Below, in pieces: positions 27,006-34,366 of a DNA stretch of 64,000 nt; positions within the stretch are counted from its first letter, which is position 1, and every line of letters starts with the position of its first letter. Source of the DNA: CAVQXR01 sp963717955 (GTDB lineage: Bacteria > Actinomycetota > Thermoleophilia > Gaiellales > Gaiellaceae). The position numbers and the translations under genes are program-made. The stretch lies in contig CAVQXR010000001.1 in NCBI GenBank assembly GCA_963717955.1, positions 1,426,001-1,490,000 on the forward strand. Direction: 5' to 3'. The notes under the pieces were generated by a model. The model was not told where the DNA came from and did no database searches. It saw only the letters and a list, made by a program, of their open reading frames with translations.

Positions 27006-27976
27006 GTGTCGGTCCTCGTCTACGTCGAGCACCAGGGCGGGCACCTCGACGACCCGACACGACAGGCGCTGACCTTCGCGCGCGGGTACGCGGCGGGCGC
27101 TGCCGGTCGAGGCGTTCGCCACCGGGGTCGGCGCCACGTCGCTCGCCGGAGAGCTCGGCGCCCACGGCGCCACGAGGCTCCACGTCGCGGAGCACGACGT
27201 CTTCTCCTCGTACGCCCCTGCCGCGCTCGGACAGAGCCTCGTCGAGCTCGTCCGCCGGCTGGCTCCGGCGGCCGTGGTGGGGCCCGGGACGGAGCGCGGC
27301 AACGAGGTGATGGCGCACGTCGCCGCGAAGGCCGACCTGCCGATGTCGGCGAACTGCATCGAGGCGACGCCGGGCGATCCGGCGACGGTCACGCGCGTCC
27401 GCTGGGGGGGCAGCCTGCTCGAGGAGGCGCGGCTCCACGGCGCCACGAAGCTGCTCACGGTCCAGCCGCACGCGGTCGCGGTCGAGACCGTGGATGCCGG
27501 CGCTCCCGCCGTCGAGGCGTTCTCCCCGGCGCTGGCCGAGGCGGACATGCTCGTCCGCGTCACCGGCACCGCCGGTGAGGCGGCGGGCGGCGTCTCGCTC
27601 GCCGAGGCGAAGGTCGTGGTCGTCGGCGGGGCGGGGCGCCGGCTCGTCCGAGGGCTTCGCGATCGTCGAGGAGGTCGCCGAGCTGCTGGGCGGGGCCGTC
27701 GGCTGCTCGCGTGCGGTGACGATGGCCGGCTGGCGACCCCACACCGACCAGGTTGGCCAGACGGGAACGAAGATCGCGCCCGACCTCTACATCGCGTGCG
27801 GGATCAGCGGCGCGACCCAGCACATGGCCGGCTGCAAGGGGGCGAAGAAGATCCTCGCGATCAACAGCGATCCCGAGGCGCCGATCTTCGCGAGCGCGGA
27901 CTACGCGGTGATCGGCGACCTGCACGAGGTCCTGCCCGCCCTTGCCGCCGAGATCCGGAAGGCGCGCGGCGCATAG
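27006..27976 (+). CDS. etfA: Electron transfer flavoprotein alpha subunit, two frameshifts
   Basis: Starts MSVLVYVEHQGGHLDDPTRQ directly after etfB. After a shift near 27090 comes VEAFATGVGATSLAGELG and an N-domain; after a shift near 27640 the FAD domain GRGAGSSEGFAIVEEVAEL, AVTMAGWRPHTDQVGQTG and CGISGATQHMAGCKGAK, the alpha-subunit signature. 971 bases is 3n+2, as expected for two extra bases, giving about 322 residues. It pairs with etfB to carry electrons to the downstream membrane protein. Confidence 0.9.
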
Positions 27977-29958
27977 ACACGGGCGCCGTCATCGGATCGG
28001 CGATCGCCCTCGCGGCGCTCCTCGCCGGCTGCGGCGGCCTGTTCGCCCGGCGAGCGCTCCTCCTCGTGCGGCTCGTCCGGCTCGGTAAGCCGGCCGGGCG
28101 CACGGGCGAGGCGCCAAGGCGGTTCCGCAACGAGACCGTGGTCGTGCTCGGGCAGCGCAAGCTCCTTCAGCGGTTCGTGCCGGGCCTGATGCACGCCTTC
28201 ATCTTCTGGGGCTTCATCGTCCTCTTCCCCACGATCGTGATCGCGCTGATCGGCGCGGTCGATCGGGACGCGACCCTCCCGTGGCTCGCAGATCGGAAGT
28301 GGTACGTGCTGCTCGTCGACGTGTTCGTCGGGCTCGTGCTCGTCGGCGTCGCGACCGCGTTCTCGATCCGGAAGGTGCAACGTCCCGAGCGCTTCCGGGG
28401 CAGCCACCTCGGCGAGGCCGACGTGATCCTCGCGGTGATCGCCGGCATCGTGATCACCCTGCTCTTCTGGCACGCGTCGCGGATCGCGCTCGGGCTGAAC
28501 GAGGCCGACGCCGACTGGTCGCCGCTCTCGAACGCCGTCGCGAGCCTCTTCGGCGACGGCACGGCGACCGAGGCGCTCGAGCGGGCGCTCGTCTGGTCGC
28601 ACCTGATCCTCGTCTTCGGGTTCCTCGCCTACCTCCCCCACTCCAAGCACCTGCACATCGCCACCGCCGGGATCAACGTCTGGTTCGGCCGCACCCGCGC
28701 TCCCGGCCGGCTCGAGCCGCTGAGGTTCGACGCCGAGGACGAGTCGGACCTGCGCTTCGGCTCGGCGACCGCCGCCGACATGACCTGGAAGCAGATGCTC
28801 GACACGATGTCGTGCACCGAGTGCGGCCGCTGCCAGGACGCGTGTCCCGCCTACGTAACCGGGAAGGCCCTCTCTCCGAAGCTGCTGATCATGGGGCTCC
28901 GGGACCAGCTGCTCGCGGAGGGACCTCGGCTCGTCGGGGCGACCGAGGGCTTCACGCCCTCCCCGCTCGTGCCGAACGCGGTCACCGACGACGTCGTCTG
29001 GGACTGCGTCACCTGCGGGGCCTGCGTGCGCGAGTGCCCGGTCTCGATCGAGCACGTCGACCACATCCTCGACCTGCGCCGCAACCTGGTGATGGTCGAC
29101 TCGCGGTTCCCGACCGAGGCGGCGACGATGCTGCGCGACGTGGAGCGCAGCTCGAACCCGTGGGGCAAGCCGCAGACCGGGCGCGCCGACTGGGCCGAGG
29201 GCCTCGGCGTCCGCGTCCTCGAGCCGGGCGATCCCGCCCCCGAGGTCCTGTACTGGGTCGGGTGTGCGGCCTCGTTCGACGAGCGGGCGCGTGAGGCGGC
29301 TCGCTCGACGGCGACGCTGATGCAGCGCGCCGGGGTCGACTTCGCGATCCTCGGGCCGCGCGAGTGCTGCACCGGCGATCCGGCGAGACGCATGGGCGAC
29401 GAGTACACGTTCCAGTCCTACGCGACGCGGAACGTCGAGACGCTGAACGGGGCCGGGGTGACGAAGATCGTCGCGAGCTGCCCCCACTGCTTCAACACGC
29501 TCGGAAACGAGTACGGGGACTTCGGCGGCTCCTACGAGGTCGTCCACCACACCGAGCTGCTCGCCGACCTCGTCCGCGAGGGCCGGCTGACCCCGGCGCG
29601 CTCGGAAGCGTCGATCACCTACCACGACTCCTGCTACCTGGCCCGCCACAACGACGTCCGGACCGAGCCGCGCGAGCTCGTCGCCGCGGTCGGCAGGCCC
29701 GTCGAGATGGAGAGGCACGGCGTTCGCACCTTCTGTTGCGGCGCCGGCGGCGCCCACATGTGGATGGAGGAGCGCGGCAGCCAGATCAACGAGGAGCGAG
29801 TCCGCCAGGCCGCCGAGACGGGCGCCGAGACGCTCGCCGTGGCCTGCCCGTTCTGCACGGTCATGCTCGACGACGGGGTGCGGACGTCAGGGAAGGAACT
29901 GAGGGTCGTCGACGTCTCGACCCTGCTCGCGGAGTCGCTGCCGGAGGGCAGCCGATGA
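27973..29958 (+). CDS. Membrane Fe-S oxidoreductase (HdrD/GlpC-like, ETF:quinone reductase candidate)
   Basis: About 661 residues. Five or six N-terminal transmembrane helices (the GLMHAFIFWGFIVLFPTIVI region resembles NarI-type cytochrome b domains), then two 4Fe-4S motifs CTECGRCQDACP (about residue 281) and CVTCGACVRECP (about 345), then two CCG-type cysteine modules (CPHCFNT, DSCYLARHND, FCCGAGGAH, CPFC). Proteins like this often adjoin etfBA and are proposed to move electrons from ETF to quinone. The start is unclear: no ATG/GTG exists at the right point and the frame opens at an ATA overlapping the etfA stop; a nearby indel is possible. Confidence 0.85.
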   Translation: MDTGAVIGSAIALAALLAGCGGLFARRALLLVRLVRLGKPAGRTGEAPRRFRNETVVVLGQRKLLQRFVPGLMHAFIFWGFIVLFPTIVIALIGAVDRDATLPWLADRKWYVLLVDVFVGLVLVGVATAFSIRKVQRPERFRGSHLGEADVILAVIAGIVITLLFWHASRIALGLNEADADWSPLSNAVASLFGDGTATEALERALVWSHLILVFGFLAYLPHSKHLHIATAGINVWFGRTRAPGRLEPLRFDAEDESDLRFGSATAADMTWKQMLDTMSCTECGRCQDACPAYVTGKALSPKLLIMGLRDQLLAEGPRLVGATEGFTPSPLVPNAVTDDVVWDCVTCGACVRECPVSIEHVDHILDLRRNLVMVDSRFPTEAATMLRDVERSSNPWGKPQTGRADWAEGLGVRVLEPGDPAPEVLYWVGCAASFDERAREAARSTATLMQRAGVDFAILGPRECCTGDPARRMGDEYTFQSYATRNVETLNGAGVTKIVASCPHCFNTLGNEYGDFGGSYEVVHHTELLADLVREGRLTPARSEASITYHDSCYLARHNDVRTEPRELVAAVGRPVEMERHGVRTFCCGAGGAHMWMEERGSQINEERVRQAAETGAETLAVACPFCTVMLDDGVRTSGKELRVVDVSTLLAESLPEGSR

Positions 29959-29984
29959 AGCGTGAACGAGATCAACGGAGCGCA

Positions 29985-30035
29985 TGAGCCCCGCTGGGCG
30001 ACGTGCCTCCGTCCCGCGATGGGGCTCCGGGCTCA
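29985..30035. terminator. Inverted repeat between convergent genes
   Basis: TGAGCCC (29985-29991) pairs with GGGCTCA (30029-30035); alternatively GAGCCCC (29986-29992) with GGGGCTC at 30021-30027. It sits between the converging Fe-S protein and cupin genes and could terminate either. No U-tract. Confidence 0.4.
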
Positions 30036-30518
30036 GCTGTCGTCGGGCAATGGCCGGACGAACTCGACGCCGTACTCGCGGCAGGCCCTCTCGATCTGCG
30101 ATCCTTCGATCGACTCGAGCGGTGGCAGGCCCCCCGATCGCGACGGCAGGGTGATCGCGCGGTAGAACCGCCCGTGACGCGGCGTTGTGAGAATGAGGTA
30201 GCGGGCCGTCTCCGACTCGATGCGAAAGCCGTGAACGGCCCCGCCGGGTACGTGCACGAACGAGCCGGCTCGCACCCGAACTCCCGGCTGCTCACCGAGG
30301 TAGAACGTGATCTCGCCGTCGACCACGTAGAAGGACTCCATGTCGTCCTGGTGCAGGTGCAGAGGGACGCTCTCGCCGCGCTTCGCCTGCTCGTCGACGA
30401 GGGCGAACGCGCCTGCGGTCTGCTCCCCCGTGGCAAGGAAGTACGTGAACGTCTCACCCAGCCAGCGGAGCTCGGCTCCCCCGGGTTCGTGAAGATACGC
30501 GCCGGTCGCTGCCTCCAT
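30033..30518 (-). CDS. Cupin-domain protein
   Basis: 161 residues with a single cupin barrel: motif 1 as PLHLHQDDMESFYVVDGEITFYLG (His pair plus Glu) and motif 2 as HVPGGAVHGFRI. Cupins bind metals or small ligands; this one could be an enzyme or a sensor and no substrate is evident. ATG follows a GGGAGGA Shine-Dalgarno with suitable spacing. Monocistronic, convergent with the Fe-S oxidoreductase gene and divergent from the membrane protein gene. Confidence 0.88.
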   Translation of the reverse strand: MEAATGAYLHEPGGAELRWLGETFTYFLATGEQTAGAFALVDEQAKRGESVPLHLHQDDMESFYVVDGEITFYLGEQPGVRVRAGSFVHVPGGAVHGFRIESETARYLILTTPRHGRFYRAITLPSRSGGLPPLESIEGSQIERACREYGVEFVRPLPDDS

Positions 30519-30653
30519 GGAGATCCTCCCTCCCGGCCGAGAATCGGGTCGCCAACCCTACCGCTTCTGCTCCGCCAGAAGCGATACGCACTGCAGGACG
30601 GACATCCGGCCTCGATCGCCTTCGGCGTCTGGAACCTGCCGTAGGATGCCCGC

Positions 30654-31241
30654 ATGCCCGAGGCCGGTCCGGAGGGAGCGAGCGCGGCGGCGGTCGTGCC
30701 GAAGACCCCGTGGAGCACATCGACGCTGCTCGCGGGCCTCTTCCTGCTCGCCGGGCTCATCGTCGTGCTCTCGTTCGCGCCGAACGCCTACGCCGTCTAT
30801 CTGACCCTGCACGTGCTCACGACCGTCGTCTGGGTCGGGGGCGACATCACGCTGACGACGCTCGGCATCCGCTTCGAGCGAATCTCCGACCCTCCGACGC
30901 TGGCGGCCCTTGGGAAGATGGGGACGTGGATCGGCACCCGCATCTACACCCCTGCCCTCTTTGCCGCCTTCGGGTTCGGCGTCGCTCTCATGGTCGAGGC
31001 GGACCTCGACTGGAGTCAGTTCTGGGTCGTGTTCGGGATCGTCGGCTGGACGATCGCCGCCTCCGTCGGCGTCGGCTTCGTCGGCCCCGAGCTCGGCCGC
31101 ATCGACGAGGCCGCACAGAAGCACGGTCCCGAATCGGACGAGGTGCGCCGCCGCGTGAAGCGCCTGTTCATGATCTTCCGCTTCGACACGGCGCTGCTCG
31201 CGCTGATCGTGACCGTGATGGCGGCCAAGCCGGATTTCTGA
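30654..31241 (+). CDS. DUF2269-like integral membrane protein
   Basis: 195 residues with four hydrophobic helices: LLAGLFLLAGLIVVLSF, YLTLHVLTTVVWVGGDIT, PALFAAFGFGVALMV plus VVFGIVGWTIAASVGVGFV, and LLALIVTVMAAK. The HVLTTVVWVGG pattern and GRIDEAAQKHG cytoplasmic loop resemble DUF2269 family proteins, whose role is unknown. ATG start without an obvious Shine-Dalgarno. It stands alone between the cupin and IclR genes. Confidence 0.75.
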   Translation: MPEAGPEGASAAAVVPKTPWSTSTLLAGLFLLAGLIVVLSFAPNAYAVYLTLHVLTTVVWVGGDITLTTLGIRFERISDPPTLAALGKMGTWIGTRIYTPALFAAFGFGVALMVEADLDWSQFWVVFGIVGWTIAASVGVGFVGPELGRIDEAAQKHGPESDEVRRRVKRLFMIFRFDTALLALIVTVMAAKPDF

Positions 31242-31262
31242 GAGCGCCGAGGTGACCGTGCT

Positions 31263-31286
31263 GGCCGCCGCCTGCCCGTGGCGGCC
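31263..31286. terminator. Hairpin between convergent genes
   Basis: GGCCGCC (31263-31269) and GGCGGCC (31280-31286) with a 10-base loop, lying between the stop of the DUF2269-like gene and the stop of the IclR gene. Usable from both sides; no U-tract. Confidence 0.5.
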
Positions 31287-31294
31287 CCGGCCCG

Positions 31295-32032
31295 TCAGCC
31301 GCCGCGCTCGAACCGCCGGGTGACCGCACCTGCCGCCGCCACGACCGCGCGCGCCGCCTCGCCGGCATCGGCCGGGAAGCGGTACGCGGGCCCGTGGACG
31401 TGCACGGCCGCGATCGGCCTGCCACGTTGCCCACGGACCGGCGCCGCGACGGAGTTGATGCCGTCCGCGTACTCCTCGAAGCCCCAGGAGTGGCCCTGCC
31501 CCCGGACCTCGGCGAGGCGCTCGCGGAGACGCTCCGGGTCCGTCAGCGTTCGCGGCGTGAGACCCGCGAGCGGACGTGCGAGGTACGCGTCGAGGGCTTC
31601 CTCGGGCCACTCGGCGAGCAGCACGAGCCCCGACGGCACGGTGTGCAGCGGCGCTCTGGCTCCGGTCCAGTCGCGCACCTGCACCGCGTTGTCGGACCCG
31701 ACCTGATCGGCGTAGCGCACGTCGTAGCCGTCGGGAAGGCCCAGCCCGGCGTCCTCGCCGAGCGCCTCGACGAGCGCGACGAGCTCCGGGCGGGCGGCCG
31801 AGAGCAACGCCCGCTCCGGTGAAGCGGCGCCGGCGAATCCGGCGATCGCCGGGCCGATCCGCCACCGGGCCCCGTCGGCACGCTCGACCGCGCCGAGCTG
31901 CTCGAGCGTCCCGAGGAGGCGGGCGACCGTGCTCTTCGGCAGCCGCACCGCCTCCGCCAGTGCGGTGACACCGGCCGATCGTGCCGCCACGGCATCGAGG
32001 ATCGCGAATGCGCGCTCGAGCGACTGAACCAT
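31295..32032 (-). CDS. IclR-family transcriptional regulator
   Basis: 245 residues. N-terminal winged helix (SLERAFAILDAVAARSAG, LPKSTVARLLGTLEQLGAVER) and C-terminal IclR effector domain (GFEEYADGINSVAAPVRG, PIAAVHVHGPAYRFP). The ATG at MVQSLERAF follows a GGAGAGG Shine-Dalgarno; the longer upstream frame runs through the divergent operon and is not coding. It is divergent from the corrinoid methyltransferase operon, with a palindrome on the operon side, so it probably controls it in response to the methylated substrate or a product. Confidence 0.93.
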   Translation of the reverse strand: MVQSLERAFAILDAVAARSAGVTALAEAVRLPKSTVARLLGTLEQLGAVERADGARWRIGPAIAGFAGAASPERALLSAARPELVALVEALGEDAGLGLPDGYDVRYADQVGSDNAVQVRDWTGARAPLHTVPSGLVLLAEWPEEALDAYLARPLAGLTPRTLTDPERLRERLAEVRGQGHSWGFEEYADGINSVAAPVRGQRGRPIAAVHVHGPAYRFPADAGEAARAVVAAAGAVTRRFERGG

Positions 32033-32054
32033 CACCTCTCCACCGGATCGGGTC

Positions 32055-32083
32055 TTGTCAGCGGGCTTCCCGGACGGTAGGAT
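32055..32083 (+). promoter_or_regulatory. Promoter of the corrinoid methyltransferase operon
   Basis: TTGTCA (32055-32060) and TAGGAT (32078-32083) separated by exactly 17 bases, a good vegetative-sigma promoter. Transcription would start near 32090, upstream of the operator palindrome and the corrinoid protein gene. Confidence 0.6.
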
Positions 32084-32099
32084 CCCATCATACAGCACA

Positions 32100-32116
32100 G
32101 TTCCACGATGCGGAAC
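32100..32116. promoter_or_regulatory. IclR-type operator palindrome
   Basis: GTTCC (32100-32104) and GGAAC (32112-32116) with a 7-base centre, similar to the TTCC...GGAA sites of IclR regulators. It lies just downstream of the predicted transcription start, where bound regulator could block the operon. It overlaps an ATG at 32108, which argues for translation from the GTG at 32126. Confidence 0.55.
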
Positions 32117-32125
32117 GGAGCCCCG

Positions 32126-32830
32126 GTGAGCGACGACGTACTCGACCTCGCGACCCTTCCCGACGAGGAGCTCGTCTCGCAGATGCACGACGACCTCTAC
32201 GACGGGCTCGCCGACGAGATCGTCGAGGGCACGAGGATCCTCCTCGACCGCGGGTGGGGCCCCGACCGCGTCCTCAACGACGCGCTCGTCGAGGGCATGC
32301 GGATCGTCGGCATCGACTTCAGGGACGGGATCCTGTTCGTGCCGGAGGTCCTGCTCGCCGCGAACTCGATGAAGTCCGGGATGGAGATCCTTCGCCCGCT
32401 GCTCGCCGAGACCGGCGCCGAGCGGATCGGCAAGGTCGTGATCGGCACCGTCAAGGGCGACATCCACGACATCGGCAAGAATCTCGTGGCGATGATGCTC
32501 GAGGGCGCGGGCTTCGAGGTCGTGAACCTCGGCATCAACAACCCCGTCGAAAGCTATCTCGCGGCGATCGAGGAGCACAGGCCCGACATCGTCGGCATGT
32601 CCGCCCTGCTGACGACGACGATGCCCTACATGAAGGTCGTCATCGACACGATGGCCGAGCAGGGCATCCGCGACGACCACATCGTCCTCGTCGGCGGAGC
32701 GCCCCTGAACGAGGAGTTCGGCAAGGCGGTCGGTGCCGATGCGTACTGCCGCGATGCCGCCGTCGCCGTCGAGACCGCCCAGGCGCTCGTCCTGGCCCGC
32801 CGTGCCGCTGCCGCAGCAGCAGCTTCTTGA
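32126..32830 (+). CDS. Corrinoid (B12-binding) protein of a methyltransferase system, MttC/MtgC-like
   Basis: 234 residues. A helical cap domain (residues about 10-95, with VEGMRIVGIDFRDGILFVPEVLLAANSM) precedes a Rossmann-type cobalamin domain with the DxHxxG motif as GDIHDIGKN (H114 would be the lower cobalt ligand) and the nucleotide-loop segments MSALLTTTMPYMK and LVGGAPLNEEF. It shuttles the methyl group between the MttB-family enzyme and the pterin methyltransferase encoded downstream. Start chosen at GTG 32126 with an ACGGAG Shine-Dalgarno; the ATG at 32108 lies inside the operator. Confidence 0.92.
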   Translation: MSDDVLDLATLPDEELVSQMHDDLYDGLADEIVEGTRILLDRGWGPDRVLNDALVEGMRIVGIDFRDGILFVPEVLLAANSMKSGMEILRPLLAETGAERIGKVVIGTVKGDIHDIGKNLVAMMLEGAGFEVVNLGINNPVESYLAAIEEHRPDIVGMSALLTTTMPYMKVVIDTMAEQGIRDDHIVLVGGAPLNEEFGKAVGADAYCRDAAVAVETAQALVLARRAAAAAAAS

Positions 32831-33467
32831 CGACGAGCTGACGTTCGAGGCCGCCGGGCGGCCGCGAACGCTCGTTATCGCCTGCGGCGCCATCGCACGC
32901 GAGGTGCTGGCCGTGATCGACCTGAACGGCTGGACACACGTCACCGTGCGCTGCCTCCCGGGGAAGCTCCACTCGACCCCCGGCAAGATTCCGGCCGCCG
33001 TCGACGCGAAGCTCCGCGAGGCGAAGGATCGCTACGACGAGATCTTCGTCGCCTACGCGGATTGCGGCACGGCCGGCGCGCTCGACCGCGTCCTCGACGA
33101 GCACGGGGTGAAGCGGCTCCCCGGCGCTCACTGCTACGGCTTCTTCGCCGGCAACGACGCCTGGCAGGCAATGCACGACGCAGAGCCCGGCACGTTCTAC
33201 CTCACCGACTTCCTCGCCCGGCACTTCGACTCGCTCGTCTGGCGCGGCCTCGGGCTCGACCGCCGGCCAGAGCTGCTCACCGACTACTTCGGGAACTACA
33301 CGCGGGTCGTGTACCTCGCCCAGACCGACGACGACGGCCTGACGGAGCGGGCGCGCGCCGCCGCTGAGCGGCTCGGGCTCGCCTTCGAGCGGGTGCGGAC
33401 GGGCTACGGCGAGCTCCTCCCCACGCTGACGCGCTTCGTCGAGGAGACCGGGAAGGGCGCCGCATGA
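32802..33467 (+). CDS. DUF1638 protein
   Basis: 221 residues from GTG, overlapping the corrinoid gene by 29 bases. Begins with a Rossmann-like TLVIACGAIAREVLAVIDLNGW; other family features are CLPGKLHSTPGKIP, VAYADCGTAGALD, RLPGAHCYGFFAGND and FYLTDFLARHFD. DUF1638 proteins recur in corrinoid methyltransferase operons but have no proven biochemical role. Conserved Cys and His residues (ACGA, CLPG, ADCGT, HCYGF) suggest metal or cobalamin handling (inference). The next ATG overlaps its stop. Confidence 0.88.
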   Translation: MPLPQQQLLDDELTFEAAGRPRTLVIACGAIAREVLAVIDLNGWTHVTVRCLPGKLHSTPGKIPAAVDAKLREAKDRYDEIFVAYADCGTAGALDRVLDEHGVKRLPGAHCYGFFAGNDAWQAMHDAEPGTFYLTDFLARHFDSLVWRGLGLDRRPELLTDYFGNYTRVVYLAQTDDDGLTERARAAAERLGLAFERVRTGYGELLPTLTRFVEETGKGAA

Positions 33468-34366
33468 GCGAGACCGTCGTCTCGAGCGCAACGCGCGAGG
33501 TCGTGATCGGCTTCGATCGTCCGTTCGTCGTCATCGGTGAGCGGATCAACCCGACCGGCCGGAAGAAGCTCGCCGAGGAGATGGCGGCCGGCAACTTCGA
33601 GACGGTCGTCGCCGACGCGATCGCGCAGGTCGAGGCGGGCGCCCACATGCTCGACGTGAACGCAGGCATCCCGCTCGCCGACGAGCCGGCCATCCTCGCG
33701 ACGACGGTCGAGCTCGTGCAGTCGATCACCGACGTCCCGCTCTGTATCGACTCCTCGATCGTGGACGCGCTCGAGGCGGGGCTCGCCGCCTACCGGGGCA
33801 AGGCGCTCGTGAACTCGGTCACCGGCGAGGACGATCGCCTCGAGGCGGTCCTGCCGCTGGTCGCGCGCCACGGCGCTGCAGTGGTCGCGATCACGAACGA
33901 CGAGACCGGGATCTCGGAGGACCCGGACGTCCGCTTCGAGGTCGCCCGGCGGATCGTCGCCCGCGCGGCCGACCACGGGATCCCGAAGGAGGACGTCGTC
34001 GTCGACCCGCTCGTGATGCCGATCGGGGCGATGGGCACCGCCGGCCGGCAGGTGTTCCGGCTCGTGCGCAGGCTCCGGGACGAGCTCGGCGTGAACACGA
34101 CGTGCGGTGCCTCGAACATCGGCTTCGGCCTCCCGAACCGCGCCGGGCTCAACGCCGCGTTCCTGCCGATGGCGATCGCGGCGGGCATGACCTCGGCGAT
34201 CACGAGCCCGCTCCACGAGGAGGTGCGCCAGGCCGTGCTCGCCGCCGACGTGCTGACGGGGAACGACGCCCACTGCGCGGCGTGGATCGCCCGCTACGGC
34301 GACGCGCCCGCCGGTGGCGGGCGCCGACGCGGCCGCGAGGGCCGCCGGAGAGCCACCGCGTCGTGA
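33464..34366 (+). CDS. Methyltetrahydrofolate:corrinoid methyltransferase (pterin-binding, MtgA/AcsE-like)
   Basis: 300 residues with a dihydropteroate-synthase-type barrel: VVIGERINPTGRKKLAEEM, AGAHMLDVNAG, LCIDSSIVDALEAGL, ALVNSVTGED, and TTCGASNIGFGLPNR. In these systems the enzyme moves the methyl group between corrinoid and tetrahydrofolate, feeding it into one-carbon metabolism. The last 20 residues are Arg/Gly-rich and probably disordered. ATG overlaps the DUF1638 stop; the stop overlaps the activator GTG. Confidence 0.92.
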   Translation: MSETVVSSATREVVIGFDRPFVVIGERINPTGRKKLAEEMAAGNFETVVADAIAQVEAGAHMLDVNAGIPLADEPAILATTVELVQSITDVPLCIDSSIVDALEAGLAAYRGKALVNSVTGEDDRLEAVLPLVARHGAAVVAITNDETGISEDPDVRFEVARRIVARAADHGIPKEDVVVDPLVMPIGAMGTAGRQVFRLVRRLRDELGVNTTCGASNIGFGLPNRAGLNAAFLPMAIAAGMTSAITSPLHEEVRQAVLAADVLTGNDAHCAAWIARYGDAPAGGGRRRGREGRRRATAS

